From: Variovorax sp. HW608
GTDB taxonomy: Bacteria; Pseudomonadota; Gammaproteobacteria; Burkholderiales; Burkholderiaceae_C
Direction of reading: 5' to 3'
NCBI RefSeq assembly: GCF_900090195.1
Contig: NZ_LT607803.1
Location: 2,790,001-2,854,000, forward strand
Length of the DNA: 64,000 nucleotides
Shown here: one piece after another, positions 11,028 through 19,882 of the stretch
Layout of the letters: every line of letters begins with the position of its first letter
Position numbering within the stretch: position 1 is the stretch's first letter
Made by a program: the position numbers and the translations under genes
The notes under the pieces: model-generated
The model's database searches: none
Seen by the model: only the letters and a program-made list of their open reading frames with translations
What the model was told of the DNA's origin: nothing

Positions 11028-11792
11028 ATGTCTGCCATCTATCCGAGCCTTGCGGGCAAGCGCGTCGTCATCACGGGAGGGGCCTCCGGCATCGGCGCGG
11101 CCATGGTCGAGGCCTTCGCCCGGCAAGGCGCCAGGGTGTTCTTCCTGGACATCGCCGACGCGGAAGGCCGGGCGCTTCAATCGAAGCTGCGCGACACCGT
11201 GCAGCCGCCGGTCTTTCATCGCTGTGACCTGACCGACATCCAGGCCGTCCAGGCGAGCTTCGCCGAGATCGAGGCATCGGGGGGCGCCATCAACGTCCTC
11301 GTCAACAATGCGGCCAATGACGATCGACATGAAGTCGGCGCCGTCACGGCGGACTACTGGGACCAGCGGATCGCCGTCAACCTGAGGCACCAGTTCTTCT
11401 GCGCACAAGCCGTTTCGGCTGGCATGCGGGCCGCGGGCGGCGGCGTGATCCTGAACCTCGGCTCCATCTCCTGGCACCTCGCGCTGGCCAGCCTGTCGAT
11501 CTACATGACGGCCAAGGCGGGCATCGAGGGACTGACCAAGGGACTGGCGCGCGACCTCGGCAGATACGACATCCGCGTCAACTGCATCGTTCCGGGTGCG
11601 GTGCGCACGCCGCGCCAGATGCAGCTGTGGCAAACACCCGAAAGCGAGGCGAAGGTCGTGGCGGCGCAATGTCTGCAGCAACGCATCGATCCTCAGCATG
11701 TCGCGGCGATGGCGCTCTTTCTCGCATCGGACGATGCGGCCCGATGCTCCGGGCGCGAGTACTTCGTGGACGCAGGCTGGTACGGCGCATGA
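11028..11792 (+). CDS. xylB: D-xylose 1-dehydrogenase (SDR family, XylB)
   Basis: NAD-dependent short-chain dehydrogenase, 254 residues, oxidising D-xylose to xylonolactone. The cofactor motif TGGASGIG spans residues 16-23, and the catalytic YxxxK is Y159/K163 ('YMTAK') with the Ser in 'LGSISWH'. The N-terminus 'SAIYPSLAGKRVVITGG' and 'NNAANDDRHEVG' resemble Caulobacter XylB closely, by memory. An AAGAAGGA ribosome site lies upstream. Its stop overlaps the xylD start (ATGA). Arabinose or fucose dehydrogenase activity is a possible alternative, because SDR specificity is not readable. Confidence 0.85.
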   Translation: MSAIYPSLAGKRVVITGGASGIGAAMVEAFARQGARVFFLDIADAEGRALQSKLRDTVQPPVFHRCDLTDIQAVQASFAEIEASGGAINVLVNNAANDDRHEVGAVTADYWDQRIAVNLRHQFFCAQAVSAGMRAAGGGVILNLGSISWHLALASLSIYMTAKAGIEGLTKGLARDLGRYDIRVNCIVPGAVRTPRQMQLWQTPESEAKVVAAQCLQQRIDPQHVAAMALFLASDDAARCSGREYFVDAGWYGA

Positions 11793-13573
11793 CCGAAGCC
11801 ACCCGCACCGCCCGCCGGTTCCGATCGCAGGACTGGTTCGCCAACCCCGACCACATCGACATGACGGCGCTCTATCTGGAGCGCTTCATGAACTACGGCA
11901 TCACGCCGGCGGAACTGCGCTCGGGCAAACCCATCATCGGGATCGCGCAATCCGGAAGCGACCTCAATCCGTGCAACCGCGTCCATCTCGAACTGGCGAA
12001 GCGCGTGCGCGACGGCATCCGCGACGCCGGCGGCATTCCGATGGAATTCCCCGTGCATCCGACCTTCGAGAACTGCCGGCGGCCGACCGCGGCCATCGAC
12101 CGCAACCTGGCCTACATGGCGCTGGTCGAGATCCTGCACGGCTACCCGATCGACGCCGTCGTGCTGACGACGGGCTGCGACAAGTCGACGCCCTCGCAGG
12201 TCATGGCCGCAGCGACGGTGGACATCCCCGCCATCGTGCTGTCCGGCGGCCCGATGCTGGACGGCTGGTTCGAAGGCGAACTCGTCGGCTCCGGGGCCGC
12301 GATCTGGAAGAGCCGGCGGCTTCTCGCGGCGGGCCGGATCGACGAAGCCAAGTTCATGGACATCGCCACCGCGTCGGCGCCTTCGGTGGGGCACTGCAAC
12401 ACCATGGGAACGGCCTCGACCATGAACGCCCTCGCGGAGGCGCTGGGCCTGTCGTTGACGGGCTGCGCCGCGATTCCCGCGCCCTACCGGGAACGCGGGC
12501 AGATCGCCTACGAAACGGGTCGCCGCATCGTCGAGCTGGCCTGCGAGGACCGGCGGCCCTCGTCGATCCTCACGCGCGACGCATTCCTCGACGCAATCGT
12601 CGTCAACGCCGCGATCGGCGGCTCCACCAACGCGCAGCCGCATCTCATGGCCATGGCGCGCCATGCGGGCGTGGACTTGCGTCCGAGCGACTGGACCGAA
12701 TTCGGCTTCGATGTGCCGCTGCTGCTGAACATGCAGCCGGCGGGCAAGTACCTGGGCGAGGCCTTCCATCGCGCGGGCGGCGTGCCGGCCGTGATGTGGG
12801 AACTCCAGCAGGCGGGCTTGCTGCGCAGCGCGCGGCCCACCGTCACCGGCAAGACGATGGAAGAGAACCTCCAAGGCCGGCAAAGCGTGAACCGCGAGGT
12901 GATCCGCGAATTCGCGCACCCCCTCAAGGATCGCGCCGGCTTCCTCGTGTTGAGCGGCAACCTGTTCGACTTCGCGATCCTGAAGACGAGCGTGATCTCG
13001 GCGGAGTTTCGCGAGCGCTACCTGAGCCGTCCGGGTTCGGAGGGACGATTCGAGTGCCGGGCGATCGTCTTCGAGGATTCCGATGACTATCACGCACGCA
13101 TCAACGACTCGGCGCTCGCCATCGACGAGAACTGCATCCTCGTGATACGCGGTGCAGGGCCCGTCGGCTGGCCGGGGTCCGCGGAGGTCGTGAACATGCA
13201 GCCGCCGGATGCGCTGCTCAAGCGCGGGATCACCAGTCTTCCCACCTTGGGAGACGGGCGGCAGTCGGGGACCTCGGACAGTCCGTCGATCCTCAACGCC
13301 TCGCCCGAGAGCGCCATCGGCGGCGGGCTGGCCTGGCTGCGCACGGGCGATGTCATCCGCGTCGATCTGAACGCCGGGCAATGCAACGCACTGGTGTCCG
13401 ACGAGGAGATCGCGCGCCGCAAGAGCGAAGGGCTGCCGGCGATCCGGCCGAGCCAGACGCCGTGGCAGGAGGTCTATCGCGCGACCGTCGGACAACTCGA
13501 GTCGGGCGCGTGCATGGAGCTGGCGGTCAAGTACCGCGGTGTCGCGGGCGACCCACCCCGTCACAATCATTGA
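11789..13573 (+). CDS. xylD: D-xylonate dehydratase (IlvD/Edd family, XylD)
   Basis: Iron-sulfur sugar-acid dehydratase, 594 residues, converting xylonate to 2-keto-3-deoxyxylonate. The cluster-binding cysteines expected in this family are C62 ('NPCNR'), C130 ('TTGCDKS') and C202 ('GHCNTMG'). The segments 'RFRSQDWFANPDHIDMTALY' and 'MQPAGKYLGEAFHRAGG' match the sugar-acid branch (XylD-type) rather than the branched-chain amino acid enzyme. The ATG at 11789 overlaps the xylB stop by 4 bases and gives normal family length. It is the last gene of the operon; convergent genes follow. Confidence 0.9.
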   Translation: MTEATRTARRFRSQDWFANPDHIDMTALYLERFMNYGITPAELRSGKPIIGIAQSGSDLNPCNRVHLELAKRVRDGIRDAGGIPMEFPVHPTFENCRRPTAAIDRNLAYMALVEILHGYPIDAVVLTTGCDKSTPSQVMAAATVDIPAIVLSGGPMLDGWFEGELVGSGAAIWKSRRLLAAGRIDEAKFMDIATASAPSVGHCNTMGTASTMNALAEALGLSLTGCAAIPAPYRERGQIAYETGRRIVELACEDRRPSSILTRDAFLDAIVVNAAIGGSTNAQPHLMAMARHAGVDLRPSDWTEFGFDVPLLLNMQPAGKYLGEAFHRAGGVPAVMWELQQAGLLRSARPTVTGKTMEENLQGRQSVNREVIREFAHPLKDRAGFLVLSGNLFDFAILKTSVISAEFRERYLSRPGSEGRFECRAIVFEDSDDYHARINDSALAIDENCILVIRGAGPVGWPGSAEVVNMQPPDALLKRGITSLPTLGDGRQSGTSDSPSILNASPESAIGGGLAWLRTGDVIRVDLNAGQCNALVSDEEIARRKSEGLPAIRPSQTPWQEVYRATVGQLESGACMELAVKYRGVAGDPPRHNH

Positions 13574-13600
13574 TGTTGCCGGCGCCGTTGGTGCACCCCC

Positions 13601-14095
13601 TCAAGCCCTTGTGGTATTCAGGCGGAGCATCAATGTCATCGGATGCTGTGGCGACTCCTGAAAGCCGTAGTGCTCATAGAACTGCTTGGCACGCTCATGG
13701 AGGGCATGGACCAGCAAGGCTCGCACGCCCGCATTCTGCGACACGGTCACGGCCCGATTGACGGCGTCTTGCAGCATCGCGGCTCCAAGCTTGAGAGCTT
13801 GGGCACGACGGTCAACGGCGAGACGGGCCAGCACCATCACCGGGACGGGGTCGGGCATGTTGCGTCGCACGCCACTCGTTGCCATCTGATGCGAGACCGC
13901 CCCAGCGGCCATCGCGTAGTAGCCCACGACGCGCCTTTCCTGATCTGTGACGACGAACGTGCGGCTCGCTCCGCTCATCTGATTCGACAGCGCCCGGCGC
14001 TTGAGCCATTCATCGAGACTGGCTTCCCCGCAGGCGAATCCGTCAATGAGATGCGTGGCCGCAAGAGGCTGTGGCGCGCTCAGTTCCAAGCTCAC
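13601..14095 (-). CDS. GNAT acetyltransferase toxin (TacT/AtaT-like)
   Basis: A 164-residue GNAT protein of the type that acetylates aminoacyl-tRNA and blocks translation. Visible: 'GFACGEASLDEWLKRRA' (typical toxin N-terminus), 'FVVTDQERRVVGYYAMAAGAV', the acetyl-CoA loop around 'RRAQALKLGAAML', and the catalytic Tyr region 'AKQFYEHYGF'. It follows a DUF1778 antitoxin gene with a 4-base ATGA overlap, the usual antitoxin-first order. It is convergent with xylD. The target tRNA cannot be read from sequence. Confidence 0.9.
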   Translation of the reverse strand: MSLELSAPQPLAATHLIDGFACGEASLDEWLKRRALSNQMSGASRTFVVTDQERRVVGYYAMAAGAVSHQMATSGVRRNMPDPVPVMVLARLAVDRRAQALKLGAAMLQDAVNRAVTVSQNAGVRALLVHALHERAKQFYEHYGFQESPQHPMTLMLRLNTTRA

Positions 14096-14364
14096 GCGGC
14101 GTCCGGGCTCCAGGGCGCTTTCACAGCCATGAGGCGTTCAAGTCCAGGATTGGGTGCGGGAGGCGCGTCCAGCATGGCGGTGAACTGCCTGAACTTTTTG
14201 GCGTCCAGGCCAAAGAACACCTGATCCAGCATCACCGCCTGCGCGCGCTCGCAAGCCGCTTCGAGCATGAAATCCGAGCGGTTCTTGCCCAGCAGGCTGG
14301 CGGCGTGGTCGATCAGGTCGCGCTGTTCCGGCAGGGCTCTTAGATTGATGGCGGCGTCACGCAC
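14092..14364 (-). CDS. DUF1778 antitoxin (TacA-like, ribbon-helix-helix)
   Basis: A 90-residue antitoxin. The GTG at 14364 was chosen because AAGGAG lies 6 bases upstream and the length then fits the family; a longer in-frame start is unsupported. The N-terminal RHH segment ('AAINLRALPEQRDLIDHAASLLGK') should bind DNA as a dimer, followed by 'NRSDFMLEAACERAQAVMLDQ'. The C-terminus ('FTAMLDAPPAPNPGLERLM') should wrap the GNAT toxin. It probably autoregulates at the repeats just upstream. Confidence 0.9.
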   Translation of the reverse strand: MRDAAINLRALPEQRDLIDHAASLLGKNRSDFMLEAACERAQAVMLDQVFFGLDAKKFRQFTAMLDAPPAPNPGLERLMAVKAPWSPDAA

Positions 14365-14382
14365 GGGGCGCTCCTTGGTTAC

Positions 14383-14421
14383 ATACACATTAGATACACA
14401 AACTGTACGGCGGCGTGTATC
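14383..14421. promoter_or_regulatory. Probable operator of the GNAT/DUF1778 pair
   Basis: Two direct ATACACA copies (14383-14389 read as part of ACATACACAT, and 14394-14400) are followed by an inverted copy. GATACAC at 14393-14399 and GTGTATC at 14415-14421 form a perfect 7-bp inverted repeat around a 15-base spacer. The sites lie just upstream of the antitoxin GTG, where RHH antitoxins bind their own promoter. The role is inferred. Confidence 0.6.
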
Positions 14422-14678
14422 TGTTGTCAATACGGAAGCACGAGCACAGGGCCTATCTTGGCAAGAACGACCATCGGGTGTCGATCGATGGGCACCAGAA
14501 CGAGCTCGCTGTCATCCGGGAATTTTCAGACTCTTCCCATTCTCGGGACGCCCACCAAAACCAACAATGCAAGAGTTCTGCCGCCGGGTCGTCGTCATCA
14601 ACGTCCCCCGCGTCTCTCCCTTCTCTTGTCTCTCCTTCTTCTTTGTTGATTGGGTCCGCGTGGCCCAAGGGGCTTCCT

Positions 14679-15214
14679 ATGAACCGGATATCAAAATTCT
14701 TGCTTGCTCTTCTTCTTCCGCTCGCAACCCTGCTGACTGGATGCGGCGGTGGAGGGAGCGGCTGGGCATTCGTCGGCACGTTGGTGGACGCGCCGGCCGG
14801 ACTGAGCTACAGCGATCCATCCGTGGTCTACGCACGGGGCGTCGAGATCGCCCCCAACTCGCCCAGCAGCAGCGGCGGAGCCATCACGCATTACGGCGTG
14901 TCGCCTGCGTTGCCCGTGGGGCTGGCGCTGGACTCGCAATCCGGCGTGATCACCGGCTCGCCCGCAGCCGTGACCCCGGACATAACGACACCCTGCTGCT
15001 CGGCGGCAAGGTCCTCGTCGCGGGGGGATTCGGCAGCGCCCTGCTGTCCTCGGCCGAGCTGTACGACCCGGCCACGGGCACCTGGTCGTCGACCGGCAGC
15101 ATGAGCGTGGGGCGAAATCAGCATGGCGCCACGCTGCTGCCCGACGGCAAGGTCCTCGTCGTGGCGGGATTCGGCGCCAGCTATCTGTCCTCGGCCGAGC
15201 TGTATCGACCTTGA
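14679..15214 (+). pseudogene. Decayed Kelch-repeat lipoprotein
   Basis: The N-terminus is a lipoprotein signal ('FLLALLLPLATLLTGCGGG', lipobox Cys about residue 22) followed by a putative Ig-like cadherin-type segment ('SYSDPSVVYARGVEIAPNSP', 'LALDSQSGVITGSP'). Near 14985-15000 the frame shifts by one base. The other frame continues with two Kelch-type blades, each with GKVLVAGGF/GKVLVVAGF and 'SSAELYDPATGTW', before a stop after 'SSAELYRP'. Intact relatives have many more blades, so this copy has lost most of them and is frameshifted. Confidence 0.75.
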
Positions 15215-15294
15215 TGGCCTGCCACGTTGTCGACGCGAAGACCGCATTCGACGGGAGAATGCCTGGCCCGCACCTGGAGGCGGCACGACCGACC

Positions 15295-16473
15295 ATGACC
15301 CACCTCGCCCCCGCCGATCTCGCCCTCATCGAAGCCTGCTCAGAGGCCTCGCTCGACCTCCTCCAGCGCAACCTCACGCCGCACGGCATCCTCGCTGCCA
15401 GCCGCACCGAAGCGGCGGTGGCGCGGCGCTACACGCGCATCTTCGGGCGCGATGCGGCGATCTGCGTGATGGCGATGTGCGGCAGCGGCGTGCCTGCGCT
15501 CGAACAGGGCGCGATCGCGAGCCTCGAAGCGCTCGCCGCGCAGCAGGCGGCCAACGGCCAGATCCCCAAGTACGTCGATCCGGAGGGACTCGACGCGGAT
15601 TTCTGGTACCTCGGCTGCATCGACGCCACGCTGTGGTGGCTGATCGCGGTGGACCATGTGCGCCGCGCGGGCAGCATCGACGCCTCGCACTGGCAGGACG
15701 GCGTCGATCGCGCGATCGGCTGGCTGCTCGCGCAGGAGCACCAGCACTTCCGCCTGCTGCAGCAGAACGAGGCCAGTGACTGGGCCGACATCATGCCGCG
15801 CTCGGGCTACGTGCTCTACACCAACGCGCTCTGGTACGAGGTCAAGCGCCGCTTCGCGCTCGCGCATGCGGAGGAGACGCACGACCACTTCAACCATCTC
15901 TTCAACCCCTTCCAGCGCGACCTGCCCGAATACCACCGCGCGCGGCTGCTCGGGCACTACGCGCGGCGCGGCCGGCGCGATCCGGGGCTCTACCTGAGCT
16001 TCGTCAATCTCTCGGTGGTCGGCGACGAGGGCGACGTCTTCGGCAACCTGCTCGCGATGCACAGCGGCCTCGCGGACGACGCGATGTCGCACAGCATCGT
16101 CAACACCATCGCGGCCGCGCAGGCGGGCGAGCCCTGGCCGGTGCGCGTGGTGCTGCATCCGCTGTCGCGCCAGCATGCGCTGTGGCGGCCGTACATGGCG
16201 CGGCACCGGCAGAACCTCATGCACCAGTACCACAACGGCGGCATCTGGCCCTTCGTGGGCGGCTACTGGGTGCTGGCGCTGGCCCGGCTCGGCCTGCGCG
16301 AGCAAGCCTGGCACGCGCTCGCCGGGCTCGCGCGCGCGAATGCGCATGGCGAGTGGCGCTTCACCGAATGGTTCCACGGCCGCACGCTCGAGCCGATGGG
16401 CATGGCCGGACAGAGCTGGAACGCGGCGACCTTCCTGCTCGCGCATCGCGCGCTGCACCCCCGCTCGCGGTAG
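15295..16473 (+). CDS. Six-hairpin glycosidase-like protein (GH100/debranching-type)
   Basis: A 392-residue cytoplasmic protein with the helical (alpha/alpha)6 barrel pattern of clan GH-G-like enzymes. Landmarks are 'RIFGRDAAICVMAM' (the FGRD motif common to debranching and invertase-type enzymes), 'GQIPKYVDPEG', 'DFWYLGCIDATLWWLIAV', 'YHNGGIWPFVGGYWVLAL' and 'WFHGRTLEPMGMAGQSWNA'. It may act on sucrose, trehalose or a glucan; specificity is not readable. The start at 15295 is the best compromise: an upstream in-frame ATG at 15259 is possible, and a GGAGG lies 14 bases before 15295. Confidence 0.7.
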   Translation: MTHLAPADLALIEACSEASLDLLQRNLTPHGILAASRTEAAVARRYTRIFGRDAAICVMAMCGSGVPALEQGAIASLEALAAQQAANGQIPKYVDPEGLDADFWYLGCIDATLWWLIAVDHVRRAGSIDASHWQDGVDRAIGWLLAQEHQHFRLLQQNEASDWADIMPRSGYVLYTNALWYEVKRRFALAHAEETHDHFNHLFNPFQRDLPEYHRARLLGHYARRGRRDPGLYLSFVNLSVVGDEGDVFGNLLAMHSGLADDAMSHSIVNTIAAAQAGEPWPVRVVLHPLSRQHALWRPYMARHRQNLMHQYHNGGIWPFVGGYWVLALARLGLREQAWHALAGLARANAHGEWRFTEWFHGRTLEPMGMAGQSWNAATFLLAHRALHPRSR

Positions 16474-16545
16474 ACCGAGCCCCGCTTCAGGACGGCGGAT
16501 CGTCCTACGCCGCACGCCCGGCAACTGGGCTCTCATGCGCTCACG

Positions 16546-16980
16546 ATGGGCGCGTCCACGCAGCAACTGGTCCTTCGGCTCCTGCAGGCGCTGGCCTGCG
16601 CTCGCATCCAGTTCGGGTGCAAGCGGCTGTCGCCCAAGGTGTGGCGCTACCCGGACCTCTCGTGCGACGAACTCTGGCTGCGCATGAGCCTGTACCAGGA
16701 GCGGATCGACCAGCTCGCCGGTGCGATGAGCGCGGAGGAGCGCGCCCATGTGCGGCTGCAGCGCGCGCTGTTCCTGCGCCTCCTGCTCGAAAGTGCGCCC
16801 GCTCGCCTGCAGGCCTGGAGCGACCAGGACGAGGTGACCGGCATGCCGCCTTCGCATCTCTTCGAGTGGGTCTCGCACGACGACGAGCGCCTCGAGCTCT
16901 CGCAGCTCGAGGCCGCCATGACGCCGCAGGAAAGCGCACGCTACGACATCGCCGTCAACGGGCTGCAGTGGTTCGATTGA
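16546..16980 (+). CDS. Hypothetical protein, 144 residues
   Basis: Not recognised. A small, helical, Leu/Arg/Glu-rich cytoplasmic protein with no signal peptide or membrane segment. Visible segments are 'LPPKVW'-like 'RLSPKVWRYPDLSCDELWLR', 'EERAHVRLQRALFLRLLLES' and a C-terminal 'DIAVNGLQWFD'. Codon use matches the neighbours and the frame is open throughout, so it is likely a real gene. It sits alone between the glycosidase and the DUF3348 cluster. Confidence 0.6.
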   Translation: MGASTQQLVLRLLQALACARIQFGCKRLSPKVWRYPDLSCDELWLRMSLYQERIDQLAGAMSAEERAHVRLQRALFLRLLLESAPARLQAWSDQDEVTGMPPSHLFEWVSHDDERLELSQLEAAMTPQESARYDIAVNGLQWFD

Positions 16981-17074
16981 GCGGCGCGTTGCAGCTGCTT
17001 ACGGTCGGCCCCCCGGCCCAGGGCAGCGCGGAGGGACTCATCAGTTAGACTCGCGGGTTTTTCCAGCTGGCGGT

Positions 17075-17782
17075 ATGGTGCAAGTGGCAAATCGCACGGA
17101 TTTGCGCGCGGGTTCGCGCAGGGGTTTGACCGGCTCGGCGCTCATTCGCTTGCTCGATCGACTGGCCGGCCCCGATGTTCGCGAATCCGGCGCATCCACG
17201 TCGGATCGGCTGAGCCAATGGTTCAGCTGGACGGACGCCATCTCGCTGTCCGCCGCGCTTGACGGCGTACCCGTGTCGAATGCACCGGGCGCAAGAAGCT
17301 CATCCAGCGCCGAAGAAGGCGAATGCCACCGCGTGCGGACCTCGCTCGCGAAGGCCATCGCCGACGACAGCGCTTTCGCCGCGCCCCAGCCGGCGCGCGC
17401 GGAAACGGAAGGCGCCGGAGCCGACTTCTCGCCCTATCGCCAGCGCTACATGGCCCGCCAGCAAGCAATCGAGGCCGGTGTCGGCGCGCTGCGCGGCAAG
17501 CTGCGGTCCAGGCTCGCAGCCCGGTCGCCCGCGATGGCGAAGCTCGCCGCGGTCGATGTCGTGATGGAACAGGTGCTCGGCGCGCGCGAGCGCAGCCTGC
17601 TGTCGAGCGTGCCCGCGATGCTCGAGAAGCACTTCGGGCGGCTGCGCCAGGATGCCGAATCCACCGAAAGCAGCGCGTGGCTCGACATCTTCCGCCGGGA
17701 CGCACGGGACGTGCTGCTCGCCGAGCTGGACTTTCGATTTCAACCCGTCGAAGGGCTGCTCGATGCCCTTCGCATGAAGTAA
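17075..17782 (+). CDS. DUF3348 family protein
   Basis: A 235-residue soluble protein of unknown function, first gene of a conserved four-gene cluster. The N-terminal 'GSALIRLLDRLAGPDV...DRLSQWFSWTDAISLSAAL' is the recognisable DUF3348 start. The middle has 'DFSPYRQRYMARQQAIEAGVGAL', and the C-terminal half is helical. It lies 9 bases before the DUF802 gene. In related genomes I recall the order DUF3348, DUF802, OmpA, DUF2894, which suggests that it serves the stator-like pair that follows. Confidence 0.8.
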   Translation: MVQVANRTDLRAGSRRGLTGSALIRLLDRLAGPDVRESGASTSDRLSQWFSWTDAISLSAALDGVPVSNAPGARSSSSAEEGECHRVRTSLAKAIADDSAFAAPQPARAETEGAGADFSPYRQRYMARQQAIEAGVGALRGKLRSRLAARSPAMAKLAAVDVVMEQVLGARERSLLSSVPAMLEKHFGRLRQDAESTESSAWLDIFRRDARDVLLAELDFRFQPVEGLLDALRMK

Positions 17783-17791
17783 CCCGCATTC

Positions 17792-19882
17792 ATGAACAGA
17801 TCTCTTCTACATGCCGTCCTCGTGGCCGGCCTGGCGGCCGTGGGCTGGGTGGGCATGGGCTACATCGGCTCGAACGCGCTGGCGCTGTTCGTCGCCGGGC
17901 TCATCGCCGTGTTCTACGGGGTGGGCGCAGTGGAGCTGCACCGCTTCCACGAGGCCACCGCCACCCTGGCGCGCGCCACAGCCGCGCTCTCCGAACCGCC
18001 GGCGACGCTCGCCGACTGGCTCGACACCCTGCACCCCTCGCTGCGCAACGCGGTGCGCCTTCGCGTCGAGGGCGAGCGCGTGGGCCTGCCCGGCCCGGCG
18101 CTGACACCTTATCTCGTGGGCCTCTTGGTCCTGCTGGGCATGCTGGGCACCTTCGTCGGCATGGTGGCCACGCTCAAGGGCACCGGCATGGCGCTCGACA
18201 GCGCGACGGACCTCGAAGCGGTGCGTGCATCGCTCTCCGCACCGGTGAAGGGCCTGGGACTGGCCTTCGGCACCTCGGTCGCCGGCGTGGCCGCCTCGGC
18301 GATGCTGGGCCTCGCCTCGGCGCTGTGCCGGCGCGAACGGCTGCGTGCCGGCCAACTGCTGGACACCCGCATCGCGACCAGCCTGCGCGTGCACTCGCTG
18401 GCGCATCAGCGCGAGGAATCGTTCAGGCTGCTGCAGCAGCAGGCGCAGGTGATGCCCGATCTGGTCCGCCAGTTGCACGCCGTGATGACGACGATGGAAC
18501 AGCAGAGCGTGGCGATCAGCGAGCGCCTTACCGCGAGCCAGGATCATTTCCACGCGCGCGCAGAAGCCGCTTATGCCGGCCTGGCCGCATCGGTCGGTCA
18601 ATCGCTCCGGCAGAGCCTCACCGAAAGCGCACGCATCGCGGGCGCAACGATCCAGCCGGTGGTCGAGACGACCATGGCCGGCATCGCGCGCGAGACCACG
18701 GCGCTGCACGACAAGGTCGCGAGCACGGTGCAGTTGCAGCTCGAAGGGCTCTCGGGCCGTTTCGAGACGATGACCACCGACGTCGCCGACACATGGCGGA
18801 CCGCACTCGTGGAGCAGCAGCGCACCAACGAAGCGCTTTCCACCGACTTGCGCGGCACGCTCGGCCAGTTCACCGAGACCTTCGAGCAACGCTCGGCCTC
18901 GCTGGTCGAAGACATCTCCACCCGTCTGCAGAGCACGGTCGGCAGCGTCTCCGACACCTGGGGCGGCGCATTGGCGCAGCACGAGCGCACGAGCGAGAAG
19001 CTCTCGGCCGACACGCAACAGGCACTCGCCGCAGCCGCCGCGAGCTTCGAGCAACACTCGGCCGCCCTCCTGGCCAAGGTCGACGCGTCGCATGCCAATC
19101 TCCAGACCGAACTTGCCGCGCGCGACGAGCAGCGCCTGTCGGCATGGAACCAGTCGCTCGAATCGATGGCCGCTTCGCTGCAGCAGGAATGGCAGCAGGC
19201 CGGCGCACACGCCGCGACGCAGCAACAGCAGCAGAGCGATGCCTTGGCCCGGACCGCGCGCGACATCGCCGCGCAGTCCGAGGCGCACGCGACCCACACC
19301 ATCGCCGAGACCGCCCGTCTGCTCGAGGCCGCATCGGAAGCCCCGAAGGCCGCAGCCGAGGTGGTGGCCGAGCTGCGCCAGAAGCTCTCCGACAGCATGG
19401 CGCGCGACAACGCGATGCTGGAGGAGCGCAGCCACATCCTCGAAACGCTGGGGACCCTGCTCGATGCGGTGAACCATGCGTCCACCGAGCAACGCGGCGC
19501 CATCGATGCGCTGGTCGCTTCCTCGGCCGATCTGCTGGAGCGCGTCGGCAGCCGCTTCACCGAACAGCTCGAAGCCGAGACCGGCAAGATGGGCGAAGTC
19601 GCCGCGCAGCTCACCGGCAGTGCGGTCGAAGTGGCGAGCCTCGGCGAAGCCTTCGGCCATGCGGTCGGACTCTTCAGCGAATCGAACGACAAGCTGGTCG
19701 GCCACTTGCAGCGCATCGAGGCGGCGCTCGGCAAGTCGATCGCGCGCAGCGACGAACAGCTCGCCTACTACGTCGCGCAGGCGCGCGAGGTGATCGACCT
19801 CAGCATCATGTCGCAGAAGCAGGTGGTCGAGGACCTCCAGCAGATCGCGAACCGGCAGGCCACCGCGGGCAGCGAAGCGTGA
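17792..19882 (+). CDS. DUF802 membrane protein, ZorA/MotA-like stator subunit
   Basis: A 696-residue protein. The N-terminal ~180 residues contain four membrane helices (about 6-25, 28-48, 107-127, 152-175). The MotA/ExbB/ZorA-type signatures are 'LGMLGTFVGMVATLKG' in the third helix and 'GLGLAFGTSVAGVAASAMLGL' in the fourth. The remaining ~510 residues are almost wholly alpha-helical coiled coil, rich in Ala/Gln/Glu, projecting into the cytoplasm like the long ZorA tail. Repeated segments such as 'VSDTWGGALAQHERTSEKLS' and 'VADTWRTALVEQQRTNEALS' show internal duplication. The stop overlaps the next start by one base. Confidence 0.8.
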   Translation: MNRSLLHAVLVAGLAAVGWVGMGYIGSNALALFVAGLIAVFYGVGAVELHRFHEATATLARATAALSEPPATLADWLDTLHPSLRNAVRLRVEGERVGLPGPALTPYLVGLLVLLGMLGTFVGMVATLKGTGMALDSATDLEAVRASLSAPVKGLGLAFGTSVAGVAASAMLGLASALCRRERLRAGQLLDTRIATSLRVHSLAHQREESFRLLQQQAQVMPDLVRQLHAVMTTMEQQSVAISERLTASQDHFHARAEAAYAGLAASVGQSLRQSLTESARIAGATIQPVVETTMAGIARETTALHDKVASTVQLQLEGLSGRFETMTTDVADTWRTALVEQQRTNEALSTDLRGTLGQFTETFEQRSASLVEDISTRLQSTVGSVSDTWGGALAQHERTSEKLSADTQQALAAAAASFEQHSAALLAKVDASHANLQTELAARDEQRLSAWNQSLESMAASLQQEWQQAGAHAATQQQQQSDALARTARDIAAQSEAHATHTIAETARLLEAASEAPKAAAEVVAELRQKLSDSMARDNAMLEERSHILETLGTLLDAVNHASTEQRGAIDALVASSADLLERVGSRFTEQLEAETGKMGEVAAQLTGSAVEVASLGEAFGHAVGLFSESNDKLVGHLQRIEAALGKSIARSDEQLAYYVAQAREVIDLSIMSQKQVVEDLQQIANRQATAGSEA

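Noticed and set aside
17323..19881. Extended plus-strand frame upstream of the OmpA-domain protein
   Set aside because: It overlaps DUF3348 and DUF802 out of frame and is Arg-rich; the real gene starts at 19882.
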